Translations under genes and position numbers: made by a program
Notes under the pieces: generated by a model
The model's database searches: none
Told to the model about the DNA's origin: nothing
What the model saw: the letters and a program-made list of their open reading frames with translations, nothing else
Shown: one piece after another, positions 53,487-61,710 of the stretch
Layout: the number at the start of each line of letters is the position of its first letter
Numbering within the stretch: the stretch's first letter is position 1
Source: Ruminococcus flavefaciens
GTDB taxonomy: Bacteria; Bacillota; Clostridia; Oscillospirales; Ruminococcaceae
Assembly: GCF_900116855.1 (NCBI RefSeq)
Contig: NZ_UETD01000015.1
Coordinates: forward strand, 1 to 64,000
Reading direction: 5' to 3'
Length of the DNA stretch: 64,000 nt

Positions 53487-53972
53487 ATGGGATTCAAGGA
53501 TCTATTCAATAAGAAGAACAAAAACGCCCCTAAAAGTCAGAAAGAAACTTTATCTAATGTTAATGAACAGGCAACACTTGCAGAAGATATAGTAAAAATG
53601 TCGGACTGGATAGTTCTCGCAATGAATTCTTCTGGATATAAGCTTGATTATACAGTACAGAGTATGAAAGAAATAGACCGATTTTTTGATGAGCAAAAAA
53701 GGAGCGGCGGACTTCTCGAAAGCGGTAACAGAGGACCTATACTCTTTGCTATAGGTAGCTATATAGGAGAAACAGCTAAACGGCTATATGGCGGAGAGTG
53801 GATAACTGACGATAATGACCCTGAAGGCGAAATCAAGGCTGTATTCAAATTCAAAGACGGGTCCGAGATCTATCCAATGATGAAAGCTATAAAGCGTTAT
53901 AAGTTAGGAAGCGAAGAAGGTGTATATGGGTATTTTTATGGAGTATCACAGTATATAGATCATAAGTCATGA
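53487..53972 (+). CDS. Uncharacterized cytosolic protein
   Basis: 161 residues from the ATG at 53487 (AAAGGAG upstream). A lysine-rich start (FKDLFNKKNKNAPK) leads to a helical domain with WIVLAMNSSGYKLDYTVQSM, KEIDRFFDEQ and FAIGSYIGETAKRLYGGEW. This pattern recurs in small proteins near immunity genes, but I do not know the family. A hairpin with AACAGCTC/GAGCTGTT arms (about 54019-54050) lies beyond the stop. Confidence 0.7.
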   Translation: MGFKDLFNKKNKNAPKSQKETLSNVNEQATLAEDIVKMSDWIVLAMNSSGYKLDYTVQSMKEIDRFFDEQKRSGGLLESGNRGPILFAIGSYIGETAKRLYGGEWITDDNDPEGEIKAVFKFKDGSEIYPMMKAIKRYKLGSEEGVYGYFYGVSQYIDHKS

Positions 53973-54151
53973 TATACCCACATTTTGCTTGATCTATAAT
54001 AGTGTGTTCGTCAATATAAAACAGCTCCTGTCCGTGTGGATATGAGCTGTTGTCAGTTATCGCAAAAATATGAGACAAATCATAGTAATGTACGTTTTGA
54101 GAAGGAAAAATTGTTCTAAAAATAATCTTAGATACAAGCAGCGCAACTGAT

Positions 54152-55156
54152 ATGAATGGAATGTTCTGGAACTGCTCGTCTCTTAAAGAAATCGATGTGA
54201 GTAATTTTGATACAAGCAGGGTTACTGATATGACCAGCATGTTCGAAGACTGTTCAAGCCTTGAATACATTGATGTTACCGGCTTTGATACAAGCAGCAC
54301 TAAATATAATTCAGATGTGTTCAGAAACTGCACTGCTCTCGACCCAAGTATATGCATAGTTAAAGGCAATAGCATTACCCTTGACGGAAATATCGGAGTA
54401 AATGTTTATCTACAGCCTTGTGAGGACCTTTCAAAGGCAGTAATAAGCAGTCCCTGCGGTGAAAGGGAATTTATTGATTTTTCCGGCATCATTCAGGACA
54501 GCGGATATTACAAATTCTCATATCCAATAAATGCAGCTCAGGGAAATGAGCCGATCACCCTTAGAGCCTACGACAAGGACGGTAAACGCCTTATAGTATG
54601 CAATGACAATTATGGGCTCTGTGATCATTCACAGATCAAATCTTCAGTTTATGACTATATCAACGAGATCAAGAAGAGCAAGTTGTATTCAGATCCCACT
54701 TTAGCGGCATTTGTAGACGGCCTTGAAAATTTCTGCAAGGCTGCTGAGAATTACTTCAACGGCACTAAAAATGCCATTGCAGGCATCGATAATGTGAACG
54801 CAGACAGCGTAAAGGATTACGCTCCTGAATTCGGCAAAGATATTAAGATCTCACTTGTTCTTAATCCTGCGACTGCTTTGAGAATATATACTGATGCTGA
54901 TAAGGTCGAATACAGTGACAGCGTTATTGCTCCTAAAACAGGAAAGTACGGAAAATACTATGAGATAACAAATATACCTGCACAAAAGCTTGGAAGCGAA
55001 TACAGATCGATCATAGATGATACAGAGTATAAGTTTATTCCACTGTCATATGTTTACCGTGTGCTCAATAATGAAAGCGCAAGTGATGAGCTTATAGATA
55101 TGGCAAAGGCAACATATGTTTATGCTAAAACAGCAGAAGCTTATATTGGCAAATAA
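54152..55156 (+). pseudogene. 5'-truncated BspA-like (DUF285) surface protein
   Basis: Open frame of 334 residues without a credible start or ribosome site; in frame it continues only ~16 codons upstream to a stop. It opens in the middle of BspA-like repeats (MFWNCSSLKEIDVSNFDTSR, VTDMTSMFEDCSSLEYIDVT, ...GFDTSST) and continues into a ~250-residue domain (ITLDGNIGVNVYLQPCEDLS ... ATYVYAKTAEAYIGK) seen at the ends of large ruminococcal surface proteins. The signal peptide and most repeats are gone. Confidence 0.75.
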
Positions 55157-55179
55157 ATGAAATAAGAGGAGAAGGAAAA

Positions 55180-55275
55180 ATGAAGGATAAATACACTGCT
55201 CCGGAAATGGATATTATTATTTTTGATAATGAGGACGTAATCACAACCAGTGATCCTGAGCTTGAACCGCAGTAA
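55180..55275 (+). CDS. 31-residue peptide of the 'Y-x-x-PE-x-D-I-I-x-F' type
   Basis: ATG with GAGGAGAAGG upstream, 23 nt after the BspA-like frame. The peptide begins MKDKYTAPEMDIIIFDNEDV and ends ITTSDPELEPQ. Gut clostridia encode many such short peptides with a conserved 'YxxPExxIxxFxxEDVIxTS' core and a variable tail, often next to surface-protein or peptide-modification genes. That recollection is general and the function is unknown. No modifying enzyme is adjacent. Confidence 0.65.
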   Translation: MKDKYTAPEMDIIIFDNEDVITTSDPELEPQ

Positions 55276-55302
55276 TACAACTCAACAAACGGGACAGATG
55301 AA

Positions 55303-55480
55303 TGTACCGCCCCCCAAAAGTTAGACCCAAATCTAACGATTGGAGGTCGGTATTTTTTATGGCAAAAAATATTTTTGAATTTAAGAAGAAAGTTGTGGAT
55401 AAATAGAATATAACGAGTGCGGAAAAATCTTGTACAACCCATTTCATCAGGAAGTGTTAAGCGCTTCGTAAAGGCGGAAT
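55303..55480 (+). mobile_element. IS3-family remnant
   Basis: Starts with a typical end, TGTACCGCCCCCCAAAAGTT AGACC, and a ribosome site GGAGGT, then a broken orfA start (MAKNIFEFKKKVVDK and stop). After a junction, YNECGKSLVQPISSGSVKRF is seen in another frame. Only ~180 nt remain; no transposase can be made. Confidence 0.7.
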
Positions 55481-55613
55481 TGACAAGCTGAAATCGAAAA
55501 GCAATTGCTTTTCGGCTTTATTTTTGTTTTTTTTTGACATAGCGATGTAAATATTGTATCATTAAATGAAAGAAAAAAGATATGGCAAGATCGCTTTATG
55601 GAAGGTAATGAAA

Positions 55614-56519
55614 ATGGACAAGCTGAAATATGACAGTTTTTATAAATTCCTTGTGTCATTGGGCGTAATACTGATAACGCTTCCGTTTGCAGGACTTATT
55701 TATGCAGCAAACTTCAAGGTAACTATCATCGAACAGGAAAAATACGAGAAGCTATCTGAGTATTCACGCGAAAGCTTGGAACAAAAGCAGCGGCTTTTTC
55801 AGCTTATTGACAGATATTCTGCTTATGTGGTACCGGTTTTCTTCACGTTTGGTTTGATTTTTCTGATAATCGGCGGCTGGTATTGGTTCATAATGCAGCG
55901 AGAGCTTGATAAGCAGGTGGTTGCGGATACGAAGCTGAAAGAAGTCAAATCGCAAATGAAACAAATGGATGCGTCGGAAATACTGAAGAAAGCTGTAAAA
56001 GAAGCTGAAGAAGAAAAAAATACGACTGAGATTTTTGAAGAAAGCAACACAGATAGTATAACGGAGCATAGTGTGAATGAAAAAAATAATACTGAAAATT
56101 TTTATAATTCTGAAAGATTAATGAGATATATAGAAATTGAAAAAAAGGTATATAAAATATTAGTTGAGAAATATTCACAGAGCTATAATGTTATATCTAA
56201 TGTCAAAATAGGAAGTTATGGATTTGATGCCGTTGCGGTATCCAAAAACAGCAATGAAGATATTATTTTTGAGATAAAAAACTACAAAAATTTAGCTGCG
56301 TTCCAAACATCTTCTATTTATGCGATGTTACATGAGAAAGAAAAATATGAGGAAATGAACAAATGTAAGAGCAGATTAGTCTATATTTTCGTTTCTCCTC
56401 AGAAGAGCATTGATGATTTTATGAATTATATGAAAAGAAACAAACATAATAAAGAGAGATATACTGTTTTCTCGGAAAACAATATTGAAGTTGAATACTT
56501 GGCGGAAGAAGATCTGTAA
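55614..56519 (+). CDS. Two-helix membrane protein with PD-(D/E)XK-nuclease-like C-terminus
   Basis: 301 residues; ATG at 55614 favoured by GGAAGG (55608 and 55566 are alternatives). Two membrane helices (about 10-30 and 70-93) with a short extracytoplasmic loop, a charged coiled region (110-165), then a domain with YSQSYNVISNVKIGSYGFDA and IIFEIKNYKN. The spacing D...ExK resembles the nuclease-fold core. Strong AT bias compared with the genes at 16-42 kb. Hypothetical anchored nuclease, not verified. Confidence 0.65.
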   Translation: MDKLKYDSFYKFLVSLGVILITLPFAGLIYAANFKVTIIEQEKYEKLSEYSRESLEQKQRLFQLIDRYSAYVVPVFFTFGLIFLIIGGWYWFIMQRELDKQVVADTKLKEVKSQMKQMDASEILKKAVKEAEEEKNTTEIFEESNTDSITEHSVNEKNNTENFYNSERLMRYIEIEKKVYKILVEKYSQSYNVISNVKIGSYGFDAVAVSKNSNEDIIFEIKNYKNLAAFQTSSIYAMLHEKEKYEEMNKCKSRLVYIFVSPQKSIDDFMNYMKRNKHNKERYTVFSENNIEVEYLAEEDL

Positions 56520-56523
56520 AAAA

Positions 56524-56586
56524 GAGCTGACCAATCAGTCAGCTCTCAGCCTGTCGAAAAAGTCTATCGAAAGATAGGCTTTTTGT
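56524..56586 (+). terminator. Two successive hairpins after the nuclease-like gene
   Basis: GAGCTGAC/GTCAGCTC (56524-56545) and AGTCTATC-GAAA-GATAGGCT (about 56561-56580) followed by TTTTTG. Confidence 0.75.
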
Positions 56587-56627
56587 TTTCTATCAGGCTA
56601 TGAAGATCATTACGAAAAAATAGACCG

Positions 56628-56780
56628 TCCGCCGTTGCGGAAGCGTCAGGACATTGCAATTCGGGAACGACTTTGAACGTCTATGCTCATATGTTCCAGA
56701 CCGCACAGGCAAGAGTGGCTCAGGCGATGAACGGAGCGTTTAGCTTTCTTCCGCAGGATAGTGGGGATTATAACAAGAAT
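56628..56780 (+). pseudogene. Remnant of a tyrosine-recombinase (integrase) gene, 3' end
   Basis: In-frame GHCNSGTTLNVYAHMFQTAQ matches the C-terminal catalytic part of phage/ICE integrases (LGHxxxxTTLNVYAHMF), including the final His and the nucleophilic Tyr. The rest of the gene is missing. It marks the edge of a former integrated element, ~1.5 kb from a tRNA cluster. Confidence 0.78.
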
Positions 56781-57252
56781 GTCCGCTACGGAATCGCAAT
56801 AGCGGACAAAGCTTTTTTTCACTATAAAAGAAAAACTCAGAAACAACGTATTTACGCTGTTTCCGAGCATATGATCTGGTGACCCGTACGGGAATTGAAA
56901 AAATCCCGAGCTTTTCAGCAGCTTTTGGTAAAATGCGAAAATGGCTGTATTTCGGCGATTTTTGAAGCTTCACTTTTAGCATCTTCAAGTGATTTTAAGC
57001 GATTTTCATTGCCAATAAGTGGTAAATAAGTGGTTGGATTGGCGCGTCTCTACCGGAAAAAATGACCAGAGCAGCTCTGATTATACGGGCAAATCCCGAA
57101 CGGAGCTGCTATGTTTTTATCGGATTGAGTTGATGTAAAAATCACGATTATCGTCTCGAAATTGTATTTAATACAATTTCGAGGCAAAAATCAAGAGAAT
57201 CATGAAATATTATTGAAATTTTCAGAATACCAATAAATGGTTGAATTGGATT
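56781..57252. other. Gene-free stretch with degenerate direct repeats
   Basis: No gene seen. A hairpin (AGCAGCTC / GGAGCTGCT, about 57071-57111) is followed by T-rich sequence. 'CAATAAGTGG' plus 'AAGTGGTTGGATTGG' near 57010-57041 partly recurs as 'CAATAAATGGTTGAATTGG' near 57230. They could be remnants of attachment-site or integrase-tail DNA. Confidence 0.4.
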
Positions 57253-58299
57253 TCAGTCATCATTTTTCAGCAGATACCTGTTGCTTACCACCTTCATGCT
57301 CAGTTCAGCGCCGATATTGCTGCTGAATACAGGCTCAGTCGGACGAATAACGATACCTTCTTTTTTACCGCCGTTAGGATAGTTTCCGTCTGCTCGTTCA
57401 AGCAGAGCTTCAACGGTTGGGTATTTAGCAGGCAGGTCTGTACCGACCTCTTCTATCGGAACAGTCGTGAACTCCAGTTCACTGCATATTTCAAGCATTC
57501 TTTCAAGTTCTACACGCTTGCCGTTCTCCATTACAGTGAAAACATACCACTCAGGTCTTTTGAGCTTCAGACGGTTCTGCTGTATACCCGGAGCGCAAAG
57601 CTCTCCTTGTACGGTGATAGAAGTAAGTCCTTCTTTTTCCATAAAGGCTTCGAGTTTTTCCTTGTAGCCGCGATCGTTGACAAGCTTGTAGAAATCGCTG
57701 TTGCCATCATCCTTGTACTCGTAGTTATGACCTGTAACATGGAAACCGTCTTCATCTATACTGATAGAGTGGGAACTGCCGTCCATTTTTGTGCTGATGT
57801 AGTATTCAAGCCCTGTGAACTCCTTTATGAGCTCAGGTGCAGCCTGCACTCTTGTCTCATCGGTATGAGGAATACTTCTCGGCAGGTTCCCTACGACAGT
57901 ACCGCCGGAAGTAGCACGTTCCTCTATCTCCCACTTGCGGACTCCGAGTATTTCGGTAACATCTGCTCCGAGTTCAATGTCAGTCGGTATTTCGGGGAAT
58001 ATATTTATAGGCAGCAAAAGTCCCTGCGATACCTGTCCTCGAAATTTTTGAGTTTTCAGACGGAATCCCTCACCCATGATGTCAGTGTTTTTGTAGCTGG
58101 ACGCTCTCAGAAATTCAAACTCAGTTCTGACGGGAATAAAGCTGTCTATCTCAAAATATACGGCTAAGTCCATAGGCTTGAACTGTCCCTTGTTTACTAC
58201 GCACTGCCAGCCAAGAACATAAGCCAGCTCTATCCTGTCAGCTCCTTCGATAGGTTCTATCTTCCATATTCTTTGTATACTTGCTAATTTTCTGCTCAT
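57253..58299 (-). CDS. RNA ligase of the DRB0094/Rnl5-like type
   Basis: 348 residues from the ATG at 58299 (AAAGGAA upstream; the frame extends to 58368 through the tRNA 3' end). Nucleotidyltransferase motif I is STKMDGSS with the adenylated Lys, motif IIIa-like WYVFTVMENG and motif IV-like KKEGIVIR are visible. The N-terminal ~150 residues (LASIQRIWKIEPIEGADRIE, LGWQCVVNKGQF) form the extra OB domain that distinguishes the Deinococcus DRB0094 group, known to seal 3'-OH/5'-PO4 nicks in RNA. It begins 27 nt after a tRNA-Gln, so it is probably co-transcribed with the tRNAs. Confidence 0.9.
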   Translation of the reverse strand: MSRKLASIQRIWKIEPIEGADRIELAYVLGWQCVVNKGQFKPMDLAVYFEIDSFIPVRTEFEFLRASSYKNTDIMGEGFRLKTQKFRGQVSQGLLLPINIFPEIPTDIELGADVTEILGVRKWEIEERATSGGTVVGNLPRSIPHTDETRVQAAPELIKEFTGLEYYISTKMDGSSHSISIDEDGFHVTGHNYEYKDDGNSDFYKLVNDRGYKEKLEAFMEKEGLTSITVQGELCAPGIQQNRLKLKRPEWYVFTVMENGKRVELERMLEICSELEFTTVPIEEVGTDLPAKYPTVEALLERADGNYPNGGKKEGIVIRPTEPVFSSNIGAELSMKVVSNRYLLKNDD

Positions 58300-58326
58300 A
58301 ATAATCATTCCTTTCATAGTTTTTTG

Positions 58327-58401
58327 TGGTTCCCGTTGGAAGGCTCGAACTTCCATTATCGGAGTCAAAGACCGATGTCCTGCCCATTAGACGAAACGGA
58401 A
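58327..58401 (-). tRNA. tRNA-Gln (TTG)
   Basis: 75 nt with encoded CCA. Acceptor TTCCGTT pairs with AACGGGA. Anticodon loop CTTTGAC gives TTG. T-loop GTTCGAGCC. It directly abuts the next tRNA with no spacer. Confidence 0.93.
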
Positions 58402-58477
58402 TGGTGCCCCCGGCAAGAGTTGAACTTGCGACGCCAGGTTCTTCGGACCTGCGCTCTACCAACTGAGCTACAGAGGC
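58402..58477 (-). tRNA. tRNA-Phe (GAA), with C at position 33
   Basis: 76 nt with encoded CCA. Arms: acceptor GCCTCTG/CGGGGGC, D-stem GCTC/GAGC, anticodon stem CAGGT/ACCTG, T-stem GCAAG/CTTGC. The 7-nt anticodon loop CCGAAGA gives GAA, but position 33, almost always T, is C. Shifting the loop by one to read CCG (Arg) would break the stem, so Phe is preferred. Confidence 0.8.
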
Positions 58478-58482
58478 AATAA

Positions 58483-58556
58483 TGGAGACTGTGACAGGAG
58501 TCGAACCTGCGCTCATGGAGTTGCAGTCCATTGCCTTTCCACTTGGCTACACAGTC
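58483..58556 (-). tRNA. tRNA-Cys (GCA)
   Basis: 74 nt with encoded CCA. Acceptor GACTGTG/CACAGTC, anticodon loop CTGCAAC gives GCA. Five nucleotides separate it from the tRNA-Phe. Confidence 0.93.
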
Positions 58557-58675
58557 ATCGTTGTGTATATGTTACAATTTAGATACTACTGCCGTGAGCG
58601 AAAGCAGACTATGCTTTCTGAAAAGAGTGAGCGAGCTTGCGAGCGTCAACGTGGACGGAGGCGCAGGCTCTGCGC

Positions 58676-58749
58676 TGGTTCCCGCTGAAAGAATCGAACT
58701 TACATCTTCTGCGTCAGAAGCAGATGTCCTACCATTAGACGAAGCGGAA
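58676..58749 (-). tRNA. tRNA-Gln (CTG)
   Basis: 74 nt with encoded CCA. Acceptor TTCCGCT/AGCGGGA, anticodon loop TTCTGAC gives CTG. Closely related to the TTG tRNA in this cluster. A 119-nt spacer separates it from tRNA-Cys; a GC hairpin (CCCGCCC/GGGCGGG, about 58759-58779) lies between it and the HTH gene. Confidence 0.92.
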
Positions 58750-58782
58750 TCATCTTGCCCCGCCCGACATGGGCGGGAGTGC

Positions 58783-59013
58783 CTAATTAGTTATAATTAT
58801 CTCGTCAATAGGCACATCAAGTATATGTGCCAGTATGACTATGTTGTCGATAGAGGGCATAGCGTCTCCTCTCATCCACTTGAATATTGCTTGCGGCGTG
58901 TTGAAGCCGAATACTGTTTGTACATCAGCCACCTTGAGTCCTTTGCCTTTTATCAAAGCTCTGATGTTTGCGCCTGTTGCTATCATATCGATAGTCGGAG
59001 CTGCTATAGGCAT
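58783..59013 (-). CDS. Small XRE-type HTH protein
   Basis: 76 residues from the ATG at 59013 (AAAGGTGG upstream). IRALIKGKGLKVADVQTVFG and PQAIFKWMRGDAMPSIDNIV show the HTH. It has little beyond the DNA-binding domain. It is co-directional with, and just upstream of, the four tRNA genes and the RNA ligase gene, so it may control that unit. Confidence 0.82.
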   Translation of the reverse strand: MPIAAPTIDMIATGANIRALIKGKGLKVADVQTVFGFNTPQAIFKWMRGDAMPSIDNIVILAHILDVPIDEIIITN

Positions 59014-59126
59014 AAAAATAACCACCTTTCTGAATAGAATAATAAAAAACGCCTGTGTGAGTTGATACTGCACACAGACGGCTATGTTCTATCAGAAGAT
59101 GGTTTACAATGCAACACTATCTCTGC

Positions 59127-59264
59127 TCACCTTTTTAGGATGACCGAACAAGCACTTTTCTGTCCTGTGCGTAGCAAAACTGAGCCATTATCCTCCTGCT
59201 GGAAGAAATAGCTTGACTGCTGGAAATCAAAAGCACAAATGTATGCAGACACAGCGTTGTTCAT
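59127..59264 (-). CDS. Possible 45-residue protein
   Basis: ATG at 59264, GGGTGA ~14 nt upstream. It begins MNNAVSAYICAFDFQQSSYF and has a Gln/Glu-rich middle. No family recognised and no other gene is seen in 59014-59411. May be a chance frame, though it sits just upstream of the HTH-tRNA unit on the same strand. Confidence 0.3.
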   Translation of the reverse strand: MNNAVSAYICAFDFQQSSYFFQQEDNGSVLLRTGQKSACSVILKR

Positions 59265-59411
59265 GATAGCGTTCACTGTTTTCACCCTTTCGTTAGTAAG
59301 AATTCCGGGAAGCTTTTCCCTTGTGTTGACATCATTATATCACGGCATTACGGAAATGTCAAGTAAACCTGTGGTATAGTTTTTATCGGCAAGAATTTCT
59401 GTGTATTATCA

Positions 59412-59440
59412 TTGATTTTTTGCCGATAATATGATATAAT
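59412..59440 (+). promoter_or_regulatory. Promoter of the Fic gene
   Basis: TTGATT (59412-59417), 17-nt spacer, TATAAT (59435-59440), followed by GGAGGTG and the GTG start. Confidence 0.75.
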
Positions 59441-59460
59441 AGAACTATGGAGGTGATACC

Positions 59461-60351
59461 GTGAAATACAGAAGTGTAGCCGAAATGGCTGAATTATGGG
59501 GGATATCCGAGCGTACAGTCCGCAACTACTGTGCGGAAAGACGCATCGAAGGCGCTGTCCTTATCGGCAAAACATGGAAAATCCCTGCCGATGCTGTCAG
59601 ACCGGGACGCCGAAAACTGAAACGTCCAGAGACACTGCTTGAGGTTCTCAGAGAGCAGAAAAGCAGTAATCAGCACGGTGGTATCTATCACAAGTTACAG
59701 ATAGAGCTGACCTATAATTCCAATCATATTGAGGGAAGCAAGCTAACCCACGACCAGACGCGCTATATCTTCGAGACTAACACTTTAGACTTTGAAAATG
59801 AAGCCGTTAACGTCGACGATATCGTCGAGACGGTCAACCACTTCCGCTGTATCGACTATGTTATTGAGAACGCAGAAAAGCCTTTAACAGAGGCGTTTAT
59901 CAAGGAGCTTCACAAGATGCTGAAAACAGGTACTGCCGACAGCAGAAAGGAATGGTTTGCAGTTGGCAAGTATAAGAAGTTCGCTAATGAGGTCGGCGGC
60001 GAAATGACTGCTGCTCCCGATGAAGTGCCTGCACAAATGAAAAAGCTCGTATCACAGTACAATGACCTGAAAAAAATCGCGCTTGAAGATATAATTGACT
60101 TCCACTATCAGTTTGAGTCCATACATCCATTTCAGGACGGCAACGGCAGAGTCGGCAGGCTAATAATGCTGAAGGAGTGCCTGCGGCATAATATAGTTCC
60201 GTTTATAGTATCCGACGATCTGAAGATGTTCTACTATCGTGGACTAAAGAACTGGGAACAGGAACGTGGCTGGCTGACGGATACCATACTGACAGCGCAA
60301 GACCGCTTTAAAGCTTATCTTGATTATTTTCAGATCAGATATCAGGGGTGA
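59461..60351 (+). CDS. Fic-domain AMP-transferase with N-terminal HTH
   Basis: 296 residues from a GTG start with a strong GGAGGTG site. N-terminal HTH-like region (YRSVAEMAELWGISERTVRN), then the inhibitory-helix motif SNHIEGSKL (S/T-x3-E-G), and the Fic catalytic motif HPFQDGNGRVGRL. Fic enzymes usually attach AMP to protein hydroxyls; the N-terminal inhibitory Glu marks the class that is auto-inhibited. The start of ogt lies 8 nt downstream. The target is unknown. Confidence 0.92.
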   Translation: MKYRSVAEMAELWGISERTVRNYCAERRIEGAVLIGKTWKIPADAVRPGRRKLKRPETLLEVLREQKSSNQHGGIYHKLQIELTYNSNHIEGSKLTHDQTRYIFETNTLDFENEAVNVDDIVETVNHFRCIDYVIENAEKPLTEAFIKELHKMLKTGTADSRKEWFAVGKYKKFANEVGGEMTAAPDEVPAQMKKLVSQYNDLKKIALEDIIDFHYQFESIHPFQDGNGRVGRLIMLKECLRHNIVPFIVSDDLKMFYYRGLKNWEQERGWLTDTILTAQDRFKAYLDYFQIRYQG

Positions 60352-60358
60352 TGAAAGC

Positions 60359-60856
60359 ATGAATAACATATTTCACTACATCTCTCCGCTCGGAGGTATC
60401 ACCCTCGCCAGTGACGGCGAAGCACTGACAGGCTTATGGTTCGACGGGCAGAAATACTTTCCCCATAAGCTCATATCGGAAGGCACCGAAGCAGAGCTGC
60501 CGATATTTACGCAGACCTGCAACTGGCTCGATATTTATTTTGGCGGAAAAGAGCCGGGCTTCACTCCGCCTATAAGTCTGCACACAACGCCGTTCCGAAA
60601 GGCAGTGTACGACATACTTCTTACGATACCTTACGGACAGACAATGACCTATGGCGAGATAGCAAATATCATCGCAAATCAGCAAGGTGCTGAGCATATG
60701 TCGGCTCAGGCAGTCGGAAGTGCCGTGGGACATAACCCTATCTCCATTATAATTCCCTGTCACAGAGTAATCGGAGCGGACGGAAGTCTGACAGGCTATG
60801 CAGGCGGAATTGATAAAAAGACAGCCCTTCTGAAACTTGAGAAGTACGAAATATAA
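60359..60856 (+). CDS. ogt: Methylated-DNA--protein-cysteine methyltransferase
   Basis: 165 residues from the ATG at 60359. The acceptor-cysteine motif IIPCHRVIG and the upstream TPFRKAVYDILLTIPYGQT with YGEIANI are clear. It repairs O6-alkylguanine by irreversible transfer. It lies 7 nt after Fic, so they are likely co-transcribed. A terminator (60862-60884) follows. Confidence 0.95.
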   Translation: MNNIFHYISPLGGITLASDGEALTGLWFDGQKYFPHKLISEGTEAELPIFTQTCNWLDIYFGGKEPGFTPPISLHTTPFRKAVYDILLTIPYGQTMTYGEIANIIANQQGAEHMSAQAVGSAVGHNPISIIIPCHRVIGADGSLTGYAGGIDKKTALLKLEKYEI

Positions 60857-60861
60857 TGAAA

Positions 60862-60884
60862 AAGGCAGCCGCAATGGCTGCCTT
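60862..60884. terminator. Terminator between ogt and the MBL gene
   Basis: Stem AAGGCAGCC / GGCTGCCTT with a 5-nt loop; A-run on the left and CTTACTGTT on the right, so probably bidirectional. Confidence 0.8.
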
Positions 60885-60907
60885 CTTACTGTTCACGATA
60901 TTTATCA

Positions 60908-61528
60908 TCAGATTTTTAAAACTACCTCTATGCCGCTGTCCACAACCTTTCGGAACTTCTCTCCGTCAGCAGGACTTCCTACGACTGTTCCGTAGTGGAT
61001 AGGTATCGCGTACTTTGGACGGATAGTGTTAGCGAGCTCCGCAGCCTGTAAAGCATCGGTAGTGAATTTACCTCCGGCAGGAATGAGCGCAATGTCGCAC
61101 TTCAACTGCTTGTTGTCGGGAGTGATGTCCGTATCGCCTGCAATGTAAATGCGTCCGTGGTCGGGACTGTCGATGATGTATCCCAGCCAGCCGTTGGACT
61201 TGGGGTGAAAGGGCTTGCCTATATTGTATGCAGGGACAGTCTCGAATCTGATACCGAGGACCTCAAACTTTTCGCCTGCGGTGACCTGTTTCACGGTCAG
61301 ACCAAGCTCCTTTGGCTCGTTTACAGTGTCCGGACAGACGATAACAGTGTCGGACTTTATCACCTTGCGGATATCATCAGGGGAGTAGTGGTCGAAGTGG
61401 CTGTGTGTGATGAGGATAATGTCAGCATCGTGCGGTGCGCCGTTGATGTTGTAGGGATCGGAGTAAATGATCATTCCTTCGTCAACGCGGATACTGCTTT
61501 GTTCGTTTATGGTTATGAAATCAAGCAT
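60908..61528 (-). CDS. Metallo-beta-lactamase-fold hydrolase (UPF0173/UlaG-like)
   Basis: 206 residues from the ATG at 61528 (GGAGGT upstream). Metal motif ITHSHFDHYS (HxHxDH), IAGDTDIT and the C-terminal IPIHYGTV place it in the short MBL hydrolase group. Substrates of this group are mostly unknown. It is a single gene, convergent with ogt. Confidence 0.9.
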   Translation of the reverse strand: MLDFITINEQSSIRVDEGMIIYSDPYNINGAPHDADIILITHSHFDHYSPDDIRKVIKSDTVIVCPDTVNEPKELGLTVKQVTAGEKFEVLGIRFETVPAYNIGKPFHPKSNGWLGYIIDSPDHGRIYIAGDTDITPDNKQLKCDIALIPAGGKFTTDALQAAELANTIRPKYAIPIHYGTVVGSPADGEKFRKVVDSGIEVVLKI

Positions 61529-61635
61529 GGTGAGACCTCCCTGTCGGTATTTTTCTACAATTATAGCATAGATCGGCGTGGATAGCAAGCAATTTTTCGT
61601 TGTTCATATAAAAACTGTGTATTATAGAGCTTTTA

Positions 61636-61664
61636 TTGACACAGCAGCGATGCTATGGTATAAT
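61636..61664 (+). promoter_or_regulatory. Cassette promoter B
   Basis: TTGACA (61636-61641), spacer cagcagcgatgctatgg (17 nt), TATAAT (61659-61664). One base differs from promoter A in the spacer. Confidence 0.88.
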
Positions 61665-61710
61665 GTTTACTAATATAAATCGAGATTTGTAAGACGATTG
61701 AGGAAGTAGA

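Noticed and set aside
53973-54375. Minus-strand frame with a protein-like stretch (YPHGQELFYIDEHT)
   Set aside because: It overlaps the ends of the genes on both sides, has no ribosome site and contains the arms of a hairpin; left as unexplained.
58402-58477. Reading this tRNA as tRNA-Arg (CCG)
   Set aside because: It would satisfy U33 but destroys the perfect 5-bp anticodon stem; GAA (Phe) keeps it.
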